The notes under the pieces were generated by a model, which saw only the letters and a program-made list of their open reading frames with translations, was not told the origin of the DNA and searched no databases. The translations under genes and the position numbers were made by a program. From assembly GCF_002929375.1 (NCBI RefSeq), contig NZ_PJIP01000001.1, positions 1 to 64,000 of the forward strand: DNA of 64,000 nucleotides, written 5' to 3'. Shown here piece after piece: positions 16,543 to 25,118 of the stretch (the stretch's first letter is position 1; every line of letters begins with the position of its first letter). This stretch comes from Arthrobacter sp. DWC3. GTDB lineage: Bacteria; Actinomycetota; Actinomycetes; Actinomycetales; Micrococcaceae.

Positions 16543-18141
16543 CTACCGGCCGCGGAGCCGAATCCAGGCCGCCGTATCCGGGGGAAGCAGACCATCCGCT
16601 GTTGAAGGCCCGGACGCGATCATCAGTTCACCAGCCGGCAGGGGGGCCGGGTGATCTCCCATGGCCATGACCATCAAGAATCGGTTGCCACGTTCAACAG
16701 TCAGGACGTCATCCTTCGCTTGCCAGCGCACCGATTTGTCGAGGGCTAGGGTTCCATCGGCCCTGAGGTTCTTCCGCAATGCCAGCACTCGTGCGACGAA
16801 GCCCATTGTCGATCCGTCGCTGGTCCGCTGCGCTTCGATGGAATGTTCGCCCCATGACGGCGGTGTGGGAAGCCAGGAAGCATCCGCGTCGATACTTGAG
16901 AAGCCAAAGGTGCCCTCTTGTGCCGTCGTCCAGGGCAGGGGGACACGCGTGCCGTCGCGAGACACTCCTCCCTTGAGCCACATCGGGTCGACCCGCGCGT
17001 CGACGGGAACATCCACCTCGGGTAGGCCGAGTTCCTGGCCCTGGTAGATGTACGCAGCCCCGGGGAATCCGAGCACGATGAGCAGGGCCGCGCGGGCCCG
17101 GGAAAGTCCCGTGGGTCCACCGCCGTACCGCGTGACCGCGCGGACCACATCGTGATTTTCGATCGACCACGCGGGAAACGCCCCGACGTCCGCGTGGGCT
17201 TCCGCCAACCGTTCCGCGGTCGATTTCCACTGTTCCGCGTCCCACGGGATCTTGACGAAGGGATACGCGAACGCCTGATGCATCTCGTCCGCCCTGACGA
17301 GGCGGGCGGCCCGGTCCGCGTCGAGATTCACTTCACCGGCAAGAACCCGAGTGGGTGTGTACTCGTCAGCGATTCTCCTCCAGCGACGGTAGACGTCATG
17401 CAACTCCTCCTGGTCGGTCATGTGCGGATTGAACCGCAGCCCCTTGACGACGGCGCCGGGGTTCTCCGCATCGGGTAGTCCCTCGGTTTTGAAGAGGCCG
17501 TGCGCAACATCGACACGGAGCCCGTCGACCCCTTTGTCGAACCAGAATCTCAGCACCTCGTCGAAGAAGTCATGCACCACGGGGTTGCGCCAGTTCCAGT
17601 CCGGTTGGGCGGGCGAGAAGATGTGAAGGTACCACTGCAAGTCAGTCTCGGAGCTTGGGTGGGCCCGCGTCCATGAACGGTCGCCGAAGGATGACACCCA
17701 GTTGTTCGGCGGGGTTTCCCCGTCAGGCCCGTCCTCGAAATGGAATACGTCTCGTTCGGCCGAACCGGGACCCGCTTCGAGGGCGGCCTGGAACAGCGGG
17801 TGCTCCGACGAACAATGGTTGGGCGCTATATCCATGAGGACACGCAAGCCCATGCTGTGTGCAGCCTCGAGCAGCTGCTCGAAATCGTGCATGGTGCCGA
17901 ACAGCGGATCGACCCCGCAGTAGTCGCTGACGTCGTATCCCTGGTCTATCTGCGGTGAGGGCTGGAAGGGCGTGATCCACATGCCGTCCACACCAAGGGA
18001 CGCGATGTATGGCAGGCGAGCCGTCAGGCCCGCAAGATCACCTACTCCGTCACCGTCGCTGTCCGCAAAGGAGCGCGGATACACCTGGTACACGACGGCG
18101 TCTCGCCACCACTCCCGCGTTGATCCAACCATGGGAAGCAT
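16543..18141 (-). CDS. GH13 alpha-glucosidase (oligo-1,6-glucosidase-like)
   Basis: A 532-residue cytoplasmic glycoside hydrolase. It starts WWRDAVVYQVYPRSFADSDG, the standard GH13 alpha-glucosidase opening. The family motifs follow in order: MDIAPNHCS, GLRVDVAHGL (nucleophile Asp), LAGEVNLD (acid/base Glu) and SIENHDVVR (transition-state Asp), then the C-terminal beta domain. It should release glucose from short alpha-glucosides brought in by an ABC importer. Two starts 9 bases apart are possible (18141 or 18132) and neither has a strong ribosome binding site. Longer upstream frames are non-coding in character. Trehalose- or sucrose-active relatives share the same motifs. Confidence 0.9.
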   Translation of the reverse strand: MLPMVGSTREWWRDAVVYQVYPRSFADSDGDGVGDLAGLTARLPYIASLGVDGMWITPFQPSPQIDQGYDVSDYCGVDPLFGTMHDFEQLLEAAHSMGLRVLMDIAPNHCSSEHPLFQAALEAGPGSAERDVFHFEDGPDGETPPNNWVSSFGDRSWTRAHPSSETDLQWYLHIFSPAQPDWNWRNPVVHDFFDEVLRFWFDKGVDGLRVDVAHGLFKTEGLPDAENPGAVVKGLRFNPHMTDQEELHDVYRRWRRIADEYTPTRVLAGEVNLDADRAARLVRADEMHQAFAYPFVKIPWDAEQWKSTAERLAEAHADVGAFPAWSIENHDVVRAVTRYGGGPTGLSRARAALLIVLGFPGAAYIYQGQELGLPEVDVPVDARVDPMWLKGGVSRDGTRVPLPWTTAQEGTFGFSSIDADASWLPTPPSWGEHSIEAQRTSDGSTMGFVARVLALRKNLRADGTLALDKSVRWQAKDDVLTVERGNRFLMVMAMGDHPAPLPAGELMIASGPSTADGLLPPDTAAWIRLRGR

Positions 18142-18387
18142 CACTGAGAGGCACCTGACAACATGGGTATGCGCACGGTCCAGCAGCAATTCTCCATCAA
18201 GGCTGACCGTTGGAAGGAACGTGCACACATAGTGCAAGGTTACGACGACCGGGTAGTGCCGAGCGGCAACACGAGGATCACATCGAGAGAGCTGTGACGG
18301 CATAGCGAACCGCCTGACGGGATATCCTCGCGCGAGGTTTCTGCCCCTTCCTGGCACCCCGGGCGGGACATGGGACAGAATGCGGTC

Positions 18388-18861
18388 ATGGATATCACCG
18401 ACAACGGACCGAACCCGAACGCCTTCGACATCGAGAGTGCTGCGACAGAGAACACCGCCTACCGCCGCGTCGCGTGGACGGGCAAGCACCTGCAGGTGAC
18501 GCTCATGTCGATCGAGCCCGGCGGAGCGATCGGCCTCGAGGTGCATCATGGCACCGACCAGTTCCTGCGCATCGACGCCGGGAAGGGCCGCGTGAAGATG
18601 GGGCCCTCGAAGGATGACCTCTCGTTCGAGCAGGACGTCGAGGACGGTTGGAGCATCCAGGTGCCCGCCGGCACCTGGCACGACGTCGAGAACACCGGGG
18701 ACGAGTCACTGCATCTCTACACGATCTACGCGCCCACGCATCACGCGCAGGGCATCGTGCAAGAGACTCCGGAGGCTGCCGAGAAGGACGAGGAGCAGGG
18801 CCGCGACGAGCCACCGTCGTGGGTCGAGGAAGTAGACGACAAAGGAGAAGAGAGCGCCTGA
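18388..18861 (+). CDS. Cupin-domain protein
   Basis: A 157-residue single-cupin protein. The first cupin motif is seen as GLEVHHGTDQFLRIDAGKG and the second as IQVPAGTWHDVENTG, supplying the His ligands for a metal. Many genera carry this conserved cupin of unknown substrate. The C-terminus is very acidic (EKDEEQGRDE, then VEEVDDKGEE). The ATG at 18388 gives the usual family N-terminus; an ATG at 18370 would add six residues. Confidence 0.85.
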   Translation: MDITDNGPNPNAFDIESAATENTAYRRVAWTGKHLQVTLMSIEPGGAIGLEVHHGTDQFLRIDAGKGRVKMGPSKDDLSFEQDVEDGWSIQVPAGTWHDVENTGDESLHLYTIYAPTHHAQGIVQETPEAAEKDEEQGRDEPPSWVEEVDDKGEESA

Positions 18862-19090
18862 GCCATCAACGGTAGGCAACTCGGAGAGCTGAGAGACCGA
18901 CCTAGGATCCAGCCGCTGCGTCTGCACGGACCGGGAGGATCCGTTCCTGGAGGTGGAGGAGCTGCGGGTCTCCGCGTCGTACTGGCCGATCGCCTTAGAG
19001 AACAGTACGGTGCCGATTTCCAGTTCCGGGTACCGCAGCATGACGCCGTCGTCGCCCAGAAGATCCTAGAAGTCGATCGGCACAGGGTTG
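18862..19090 (-). pseudogene. Possible coding remnant with in-frame stop
   Basis: Read on the minus strand, GTGCCGATCGACTTC is followed by an in-frame TAG. A protein-like stretch then begins LLGDDGVMLRYPELEIGTV and runs into the cupin gene on the opposite strand. Third-position GC is high, as in real genes here. No family was recognised and no ribosome binding site is clear. Confidence 0.2.
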
Positions 19091-19143
19091 TCCACAATTT
19101 GTGGACAACCCTGTGGACGGTGTTGTGGAGGAGTTGTGGACGG
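19081..19143. repeat. Perfect 35-bp palindrome with DnaA-box-like cluster
   Basis: Positions 19081-19115 form a perfect inverted repeat: 17-bp arms around one central base. Each arm contains TTGTCCACA, the DnaA-box form preferred in Actinobacteria (19088-19096 on the plus strand, 19100-19108 on the minus strand). Further minus-strand relatives follow: CCGTCCACA at 19112-19120, TCCTCCACA at 19124-19132 and CCGTCCACA at 19135-19143. The minus-strand sites recur about every 12 bases. The hairpin also lies between convergent genes, so termination is a second possible role. Confidence 0.7.
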
Positions 19144-19183
19144 TGCCGGTGAGCCGGTCGCCGCGAGCGCTGCCGGGCGTCGC

Positions 19184-20866
19184 TCAGCGCGCCCGCACCA
19201 CCCGGCTCTCGTCCCACACGGGTTCCTTCGTCTCGTACACCTTGCCGTCGGACCCGAACACGAGGAAGCGGTCGAATCCGCGGGCGAACCAGCGGTCGTG
19301 CGTCACGGCCATGACGGTGCCCTCGAACGCGCCGATAGCCCGCTCGAGCGCCTCCGCGGAGTGCAGGTCGAGGTTGTCCGTGGGTTCGTCGAGCAGCAGG
19401 AGCGTGGCGCCGGAGAGCTCGAGGAGCAGGATCTGCAGCCGCGCCTGCTGGCCCCCGGACAGGGAGTCGTAGGGCTGCTCGGCCTGCGCCGCCAGTCCGT
19501 AGCGGTCGAGGACGGCGGACGCCGCCTCGCGGCCCAGCCCGGAACGGTGCTCGTCGCCGCGGTGCAGGATGTCCACGAGCGTGCGGCCGAGGAGGTCGGG
19601 CCGCGCATGGGTCTGCGCGAAGAACCCGGGGCGGATGCGTGCGCCGAGCTTCACCGTGCCCTCGTGCGGCACCTCGGCGATGTCGACCTCGGACACCGGC
19701 ATGTGCTCCTTGTCCGGATCCGAGCCGCCGGCGGCGAGCAGCCGCAGGAAATGCGACTTGCCCGATCCGTTGGAGCCCAGCACGCCCACGCGGTCCCCGA
19801 ACCAGATCTCGGTGCTGAAGGGCTTCATCAGCCCCGTCAGCTCGAGCTTCTGGGCGACGACGGCGCGCTTGGCGGTGCGCCCGCCCTGCAGCCGCATGGA
19901 CACCTTCTGCTCCAGCGGGATCGCCTCGGGCGGTCCGGCCTCGAGGAACTTCGCGAGGCGCGTCTGCGCGGCGTGGTAGCGATTGGCCATGTCGGAGCGG
20001 AACGCGGCCTTGTTCTTGTACATGTTGACGAGTTCCTTGAGCTTGATGTGCTCCTCGTCCCAGCGCTTCCGCAGTTCCTCGAACCGCGCATTGCGGTCCT
20101 CGCGCGCCTTCAGGTACGTCTCGAAGCCTCCGCCGTGCGTCCATGACGACGCCCCGAGCACGCCGGGCTCCAGCGTCACGATGCGCGTGGCGGCATTGGC
20201 GAGCAACTCGCGGTCGTGGCTGACGAAGAGCACGGACTTCTTCGACTCGCGCAGCTTCGCCTCGAGCCAGCGCTTGCCGGGGACGTCGAGGTAGTTGTCC
20301 GGCTCGTCGAGGAGCAGGAGCTCGTCGGGGCCGGAGAACAGGGCCTCCAGGACGAGCCGCTTCTGCTCGCCGCCGGAGAGCGACGACGCCGCCCGGTACT
20401 GCGCGCGGTCGAACGGGACGCCGAGGGCGGCCATGGTGACCTCGTCCCACGTGGTCTCGAGCTCGTAGCCGCCGGCGTCGCCCCAGTCGGCGATGGCCTG
20501 CGCGTATGCCATCTGCGTGGGTTCGTCGTCGGCCTCCATCATGGCGAGTTCGGCGTCGTCGATCCGCTGGGCCGCCACGGCGAGCGCGGGAGGTGCGGCA
20601 GAGACGAGGAGGTCCCGGACCGTGGTGTCGTCGCGCACCTGGCCGACGAACTGCCGCATGATGCCCATGGACCCCGAGCGGCTGACCGCTCCCTCGTCGG
20701 GTGAGAGGTCCCCTGCGACGATGCGCAGGAGGGTGGTCTTGCCCGTGCCGTTCGGGCCGATCAGGGCCGTCTTGTGACCGTCACCCACCTTGAAGGCCAC
20801 GCCGTTGAGCAGTTGCCTGCCGTCGGAGAGGAAGTAGTCGATACCGGAGACGTCGAGATGAGCCAC
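19184..20866 (-). CDS. ABC-F family ATPase
   Basis: A soluble protein of about 560 residues with two ABC domains and no membrane segments. The first domain has GPNGTGKTT, LSGGEQKR and LLLLDEPDNYLD; the second has GSNGSGKS, LSGGQQAR and LLLLDEPTDNLD. A charged linker with the KNKAAFRSDMANRYHAAQTR region connects them. ABC-F proteins act on the ribosome as translation factors or antibiotic-protection proteins; which applies here is unknown. The GTG at 20866 gives the family-typical VAHLDVSGIDYFLSDG start. A GTG 24 bases upstream (20890) is possible. It follows the response regulator by about 40 bases and is probably co-transcribed. Confidence 0.9.
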   Translation of the reverse strand: MAHLDVSGIDYFLSDGRQLLNGVAFKVGDGHKTALIGPNGTGKTTLLRIVAGDLSPDEGAVSRSGSMGIMRQFVGQVRDDTTVRDLLVSAAPPALAVAAQRIDDAELAMMEADDEPTQMAYAQAIADWGDAGGYELETTWDEVTMAALGVPFDRAQYRAASSLSGGEQKRLVLEALFSGPDELLLLDEPDNYLDVPGKRWLEAKLRESKKSVLFVSHDRELLANAATRIVTLEPGVLGASSWTHGGGFETYLKAREDRNARFEELRKRWDEEHIKLKELVNMYKNKAAFRSDMANRYHAAQTRLAKFLEAGPPEAIPLEQKVSMRLQGGRTAKRAVVAQKLELTGLMKPFSTEIWFGDRVGVLGSNGSGKSHFLRLLAAGGSDPDKEHMPVSEVDIAEVPHEGTVKLGARIRPGFFAQTHARPDLLGRTLVDILHRGDEHRSGLGREAASAVLDRYGLAAQAEQPYDSLSGGQQARLQILLLELSGATLLLLDEPTDNLDLHSAEALERAIGAFEGTVMAVTHDRWFARGFDRFLVFGSDGKVYETKEPVWDESRVVRAR

Positions 20867-20906
20867 GTATCCAGTGTTCCACTCGGGCACAAACCGGGGG
20901 CGCCGG

Positions 20907-21647
20907 TCAGCGTCCGGCGTCGCCCGGCATCATGCGGTACCCCACGCCGCGCACGGTGCGGATGAAGCGGGGGTTGCTCGTGTCCTCGCCGAGTTTCTTG
21001 CGCAGGTTCCGGATGTGCACCTCCACGAGGTGGTGGTCCTGGCTCCAGCCGTCGCCCCAGACGCGGTTCAGGAGCGCCTCCCGCGTCCACACGCGCTGCG
21101 CTCCGGTCAGCAGGGTCTCGAGCAGGTCGAACTCGATGCGCGTCAGGGCGAGTTCCTGCCCGTCCAGGGCCACGACGCGCCCCTCCACGTCCATGGTGAG
21201 GTCGTTGTGGCGCAGCAGGGCGTTCCCGTTGGACGGAGCGTCGGGGACGGGACCGGCGCCGGCGCCGGTGCGGGGCCTGCGGAACATCGCCGACACCCGC
21301 GCGGAGAGCTCCCGGGGGCTGAACGGCTTGCCGATGAAGTCGTCGGCGCCGATCTCGAGGCCGATCAGCCGGTCGATCTCGTCCTGCCGGGCCGTGACCA
21401 TGACGATGTAGGCGTCGGAGGAGGCCCTGCACTGCCGGCACACCTCGACGCCGTCGAGGTCCGGCAGGTTGAGGTCGAGCGTGATGAGGTCCGGGGCGTG
21501 CTCCGCCAGCGCGGCCAGGCCCTCGAGCCCGGAGGCCGCCTCGACGGTCGTGAAGCCGTTCATGCGCAGCGTGGTGGCGAGCAGTTCGCGGATGTCCGGA
21601 TCGTCCTCGATGATCAGCGCCGTGCGCTGGGACGTGGGAACCGACAT
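20907..21647 (-). CDS. Orphan OmpR/PhoB-family response regulator (copy 1)
   Basis: A 246-residue regulator. The receiver (about 8-125) has the acidic pair EDD at 15-16, acceptor Asp58, Thr85 and Lys107, so it should be phosphorylatable. A Gly/Ala/Pro linker leads to a winged helix at about 150-240 ending in FIRTVRGVGYRMMPG. No histidine kinase gene is adjacent. A close paralogue lies at 40431-41216, with key residues at identical positions and near-identical DNA-binding ends. An ABC-F gene follows on the same strand. Confidence 0.92.
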   Translation of the reverse strand: MSVPTSQRTALIIEDDPDIRELLATTLRMNGFTTVEAASGLEGLAALAEHAPDLITLDLNLPDLDGVEVCRQCRASSDAYIVMVTARQDEIDRLIGLEIGADDFIGKPFSPRELSARVSAMFRRPRTGAGAGPVPDAPSNGNALLRHNDLTMDVEGRVVALDGQELALTRIEFDLLETLLTGAQRVWTREALLNRVWGDGWSQDHHLVEVHIRNLRKKLGEDTSNPRFIRTVRGVGYRMMPGDAGR

Positions 21648-21749
21648 GAGTCAAGAATTCCACAGGTCGTGCCCGCAGGTCGCCCCGAACGGCCGATTCC
21701 CTTGAACAAATCTTGAGAAACCATTTCCCCGCCCGCGTAGACTGCCGGG

Positions 21750-22583
21750 ATGCTATCGACGATTCTCCGCACGGTGCTGGTGGACGGGTTCACCGTCCGG
21801 GTCCACACCACCCTGGGACCGGAGAACTCCGCCTCCCCGCGCAGCCCCTACGTCCTGGTCCACGGACTGGGCATGACCCACCGCTACTACGACCGCCTCC
21901 GGGCTGAACTCGCGGCCCACGCCGACGTGCATGCCGTGGACCTCCCGGGCTACGGACCGTCCCCCCGACCCCGTACCCACGTCGGCGTGGAGGACCACGC
22001 CCGGTTCCTCGTCGGGGCGCTGGCCGCCCTGGGGGTGGCCTCCTGCACCCTCGTGGGGCACTCGATGGGCGCGCAGTTCGTCACGGCGGCGGCGCTGCAG
22101 GCACCGGCCCTCGCGGAGCGGGTGGTGCTCATCGGCCCGGTGGTGGACAGGCAGCGGCGCTCCGTACTGCAGCAGGCCGTCTCCCTCGGCCACGACACGT
22201 TCCGCGAGAGCCCGTCGGCCAACGCCATCGTGCTGGTGGACTATCTCCGCACGGGCCTGCGCTGGTACGTGCGGCAGTTGCTGCCGATGATGCAGTATCC
22301 GCTGGAGAGCGCCGTGGAGCAGCTCGACTGCCCCGTCCTGGTCATGCGCGGCGGGCGTGATCCGGTGGCTCGACAGCGGTGGACCCGCGAACTGGCGGAG
22401 CGTGCACGCGACGGCGCGATGCTGGAGATCGACGGTCAGGGGCATGTGGTCCAGCATTCGGCGGCCCGTCCCGTGGCCGCCGCGATCGTCGCTTTCAACG
22501 CGCGGACGGCCCGCCGCGGGGTCGCCGTCTTGCCGCAAGCTTCGGACGGGTCACCGGGAAAACTTGAAGATAGAAGCGCATGA
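21750..22583 (+). CDS. Alpha/beta hydrolase
   Basis: A 277-residue alpha/beta-hydrolase-fold protein. The oxyanion region is VLVHGLGMTHRYY, the nucleophile elbow is LVGHSMGAQF (Ser), the acid is probably Asp in VMRGGRDPVA and the base His in GQGHVVQHS. No signal peptide or lid-type insertion indicates a substrate. It starts about 100 bases from the divergent response regulator; expression may be linked to it, but nothing in the sequence proves this. Confidence 0.82.
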   Translation: MLSTILRTVLVDGFTVRVHTTLGPENSASPRSPYVLVHGLGMTHRYYDRLRAELAAHADVHAVDLPGYGPSPRPRTHVGVEDHARFLVGALAALGVASCTLVGHSMGAQFVTAAALQAPALAERVVLIGPVVDRQRRSVLQQAVSLGHDTFRESPSANAIVLVDYLRTGLRWYVRQLLPMMQYPLESAVEQLDCPVLVMRGGRDPVARQRWTRELAERARDGAMLEIDGQGHVVQHSAARPVAAAIVAFNARTARRGVAVLPQASDGSPGKLEDRSA

Positions 22584-22703
22584 TGGGTTTGTTGCGGCTG
22601 ATCCCGTCCCCCTGCTCCACCCGGTCAGACGCAAGGACACGACACCCGGCCGGCGCTCCTCTGCAGTACCGGCCGGGTGTTTCAGCCCTGGAAGGAAGAT
22701 CGC

Positions 22704-23147
22704 ATGTCTGAACTGGAAGAGTGGTCAACCAGCCGCCTGCTCACCACCGCCGCCCGCCTCGTGGACCACGCGTGGAACGAGAGGCTGCTCGACATCGGGA
22801 TCACCCATGCCGGCTACACCACCCTGGGGGTCCTCTCCCGGCAGGGCACCATGACGGGCGCCAAGCTCGCGCTCGCCGTTCACGTCCAGGCGCAGACCAT
22901 CGGCAAGACGATCGAGAAGCTCGAGCGCCAGGGCCTCATCTCACGCATCCGCGACAGCATCGACCGCCGCAGCCAGCGCATCACCATCACCCCGTCCGGT
23001 GTGGACGCCCTCGCGAAGGCGGAGGACATCGAACGCACCCTGATGGTGGGCGAGGGACTCGAGTCCTACGAGTTGCGCAGCCTCCTGCGCGGCATCATCG
23101 GGGAGCTCGCCCCCCAGCGCCAGAAGCCTGCAGCCGCCGTCGTCTGA
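22704..23147 (+). CDS. MarR-family transcriptional regulator
   Basis: A 147-residue winged-helix regulator. The HTH lies at about 45-100 (TMTGAKLALAVHVQAQTIGKTIEKLERQGLI), followed by the wing RDSIDRRSQRITITPSG, whose DxRS/T pattern marks the family. GGAAGGA sits 7 bases before ATG 22704; an upstream frame start at 22677 lacks this. The target is unknown. It converges with the NmrA-like gene through a strong hairpin. Confidence 0.88.
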   Translation: MSELEEWSTSRLLTTAARLVDHAWNERLLDIGITHAGYTTLGVLSRQGTMTGAKLALAVHVQAQTIGKTIEKLERQGLISRIRDSIDRRSQRITITPSGVDALAKAEDIERTLMVGEGLESYELRSLLRGIIGELAPQRQKPAAAVV

Positions 23148-23167
23148 GCGACCCTCCCCCGCTCTCC

Positions 23168-23189
23168 CCGCGGCGGCGACCCGCCGCGG
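23168..23189. terminator. Bidirectional hairpin terminator
   Basis: A perfect 9-bp GC stem (CCGCGGCGG/CCGCCGCGG) with a 4-base loop lies between convergent genes. No T-run follows, as is usual in high-GC Actinobacteria. Confidence 0.6.
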
Positions 23190-23215
23190 CCCGGAACGGC
23201 CGTCCCCTGACGGGA

Positions 23216-24022
23216 TCAGGACCACACGCCGCGCAGCGCAGTCGCCGTCGCGTAGGCACCGAAGGACGACGCCGGCCGACCCAGGAGCTGCTCGACGCCG
23301 GTGCCGAGCGAGGCATTGCGGCCGTCGAGTATCTCGGTGAAGAGGTACCCGAGGGGTTCGGCTTCCTCCGCCGGGATGCCGTCCGCCGCCAGGTCCGCCA
23401 CGAAGGTGGGGACGTCGACCGCCTCGAAGACCACGCGCCGTCCCCCGGCGTCGCTGAGTGCCGCCGCCACCTGCGTGAAGGTGAGCAGTTCGGGACCGGA
23501 CAGCTCGTAGGTGGCATCCCCGGGGTCCGTCCGGGTGAGCGCCTCGACCGCCGCGTCGGCGACGTCGTCCACATCCACGAAGGCCTCGGGCACGTCCGGG
23601 GCGGGGAGCAGCAGGCGGCCGCGACGGACCGGACCGGTGAGGAAGTGTTCGGAGAAGTTCTGCTGGAACCACGAACAGCGCAGCACCGCCGTCGGCACGC
23701 CGCCCTCCCGCAGGGCCGCCTCGCTCGCCCGTGCTCCCTCCTCCCCCCGGCCGGAGAGCAGGACGAGCCGCTCGAGCCCGGCGGCGGCGGCCGCCCGGCC
23801 GAGGGCGCCCATCTTCTCGGGCACCCCGGGGAACCCCAGGTCGGGGGTGAAGCAGACGTACGCGGCGGTCGTCCCGTGCAGGGCCGCAGGCCAGGTGTCC
23901 GGCCGGTCCCAGTCGAAACCGGTACGGCGTGAGGCGAGCCGCGTGGGCACCCCTCGAGCGGTGAGTCGGTCGTGGATGCGTGTTCCGGTGCGCCCTGCGC
24001 CTCCGAGGATGAGAATCGTCAT
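23216..24022 (-). CDS. NmrA-like NAD(P)-binding protein
   Basis: A 268-residue atypical short-chain reductase. The N-terminal ILILGGAGRTGTRI supplies the GxxGxxG dinucleotide loop. The classical YxxxK catalytic pair is not seen, consistent with NmrA/YtfG-type proteins that act as quinone reductases or redox sensors. A later segment, AFVDVDDVADAAVEAL, is typical of the family. It is divergent from an AraC regulator 81 bases away, which probably controls it. Confidence 0.83.
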   Translation of the reverse strand: MTILILGGAGRTGTRIHDRLTARGVPTRLASRRTGFDWDRPDTWPAALHGTTAAYVCFTPDLGFPGVPEKMGALGRAAAAAGLERLVLLSGRGEEGARASEAALREGGVPTAVLRCSWFQQNFSEHFLTGPVRRGRLLLPAPDVPEAFVDVDDVADAAVEALTRTDPGDATYELSGPELLTFTQVAAALSDAGGRRVVFEAVDVPTFVADLAADGIPAEEAEPLGYLFTEILDGRNASLGTGVEQLLGRPASSFGAYATATALRGVWS

Positions 24023-24103
24023 GCATCCAGTGAACCCTCCGGACGGTGGACGCAGAATGGCCGAGGCTCGCCGGATCCTTCGTCAGCGTCTACCCTGTGC
24101 CTC

Positions 24104-25057
24104 ATGGATCCGTTGACGCACTTCCTCGACGGCCCCCGTGCCGTGAGGGCCTTCGCCCTGTCCATGCACATGAGTGCACCGTGGGGCATCACGGTCCGCG
24201 ACAACGCGGCCCTGACCGTCCTCGCCGTCACGCGGGGCAGGGCGCGGATCGACGGCGTGCTGCTCGAGCAGGGCGACGTGGCCCTCGTCCGGGGCGGCGC
24301 ATCGTACGAGGTGACCGATGCTGCCGGCAGTACCCCGACGATCGACATCGGCCCCGGTCAGCAGTGCACCACCCTCGACGGACACGACCTCCGGGAGGAG
24401 TTCCGGCGGGGCATCCGGCGCTGGGGCAACACCGCCGACGGGGAGACGTCCCTCCTGGTGGGCACGTACGAGCGGGCCGATCAGGCCGGCGGGCTGGTGG
24501 CCCGCGCCCTCCCGCACCTCGCCGTCGTCCCGCGGGAACAGTCCGACGAGGCCCTCGTCGGACTCCTCGCACGCGAACTCGCGCACGACGACCCCGCGGC
24601 GCAGGTGGTCGTGGACCGCCTCCTCGACGTCCTCGTCGTCGACACCGTACGCCGCTGGCTCGAACGCCCCGACCCGTCCCGCGGACCCACCTGGCTCACC
24701 TGCAGCGACCCCGTGGTGATCGAAGCCCTGGAGCGCCTGCACGGTGCGCCCGAGACCCCCTGGACGGTGGAGAGCCTGGCGAGGGAGGTCCGCGTGTCCC
24801 GCGCCTCCCTCGCCGCCCGCTTCCGCGCGGGCGTCGGCGAGCCGCCGATGACCTACCTCACCCGCTGGCGGCTCACCCTCGCCGGTGACCTCCTGCAGAC
24901 ACCCGGCACCACCGTCTCGCACGTCGCCCGGACCGTCGGGTACAGCAACGCCTTCTCCTTCAGCACGGCCTTCAAGCGCCAGGTGGGGATCACCCCCACG
25001 GAGTTCCGCCATCACCGCCCTGCCCTCTCGGACACCGGCACGGGCCGGTCCGTCTGA
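24104..25057 (+). CDS. AraC-family transcriptional regulator
   Basis: A 317-residue regulator. An N-terminal cupin-like sensor (PWGITVRDNAALTVLAVTRG and following) is joined to a C-terminal AraC DNA-binding domain at about 210-305. Its two helices are LAREVRVSRASLAARFRAGVG and VARTVGYSNAFSFSTAFKR. The sensor resembles the AraC_binding_2/cupin_6 type whose regulated neighbours are often NmrA-like or SDR enzymes, as here. The ATG at 24104 is taken from domain length; the longer frame upstream has no coding character. Confidence 0.88.
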   Translation: MDPLTHFLDGPRAVRAFALSMHMSAPWGITVRDNAALTVLAVTRGRARIDGVLLEQGDVALVRGGASYEVTDAAGSTPTIDIGPGQQCTTLDGHDLREEFRRGIRRWGNTADGETSLLVGTYERADQAGGLVARALPHLAVVPREQSDEALVGLLARELAHDDPAAQVVVDRLLDVLVVDTVRRWLERPDPSRGPTWLTCSDPVVIEALERLHGAPETPWTVESLAREVRVSRASLAARFRAGVGEPPMTYLTRWRLTLAGDLLQTPGTTVSHVARTVGYSNAFSFSTAFKRQVGITPTEFRHHRPALSDTGTGRSV

Positions 25058-25068
25058 CGCCGGGGACG

Positions 25069-25108
25069 GGAACGGGCCGCCACCGGGGTTCCGGTAGCGG
25101 CCCGTTCC
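25069..25108. terminator. Strong bidirectional terminator hairpin
   Basis: A 12-bp outer stem (GGAACGGGCCGC), a single mismatch, a 5-bp inner stem and a GGTT loop lie between the convergent araC-type and binding-protein genes. Confidence 0.75.
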
Positions 25109-25118
25109 GGCTCCGGCC

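Noticed and set aside
16173-16595. 140-residue minus-strand frame upstream of the binding-protein gene
   Set aside because: Arg/Pro/Ser-rich composition, overlaps the GH13 3' end and has no ribosome binding site.
18142-18681. N-terminal extension of the GH13 enzyme
   Set aside because: The extra 180 residues have no GH13 similarity and overlap the cupin gene on the other strand; the family starts at WWRDAVVYQVYP.
19081-19143. Chromosomal origin of replication
   Set aside because: No dnaA, dnaN or recF nearby, no AT-rich unwinding region and only about five boxes; kept only as a DnaA-box-like cluster.
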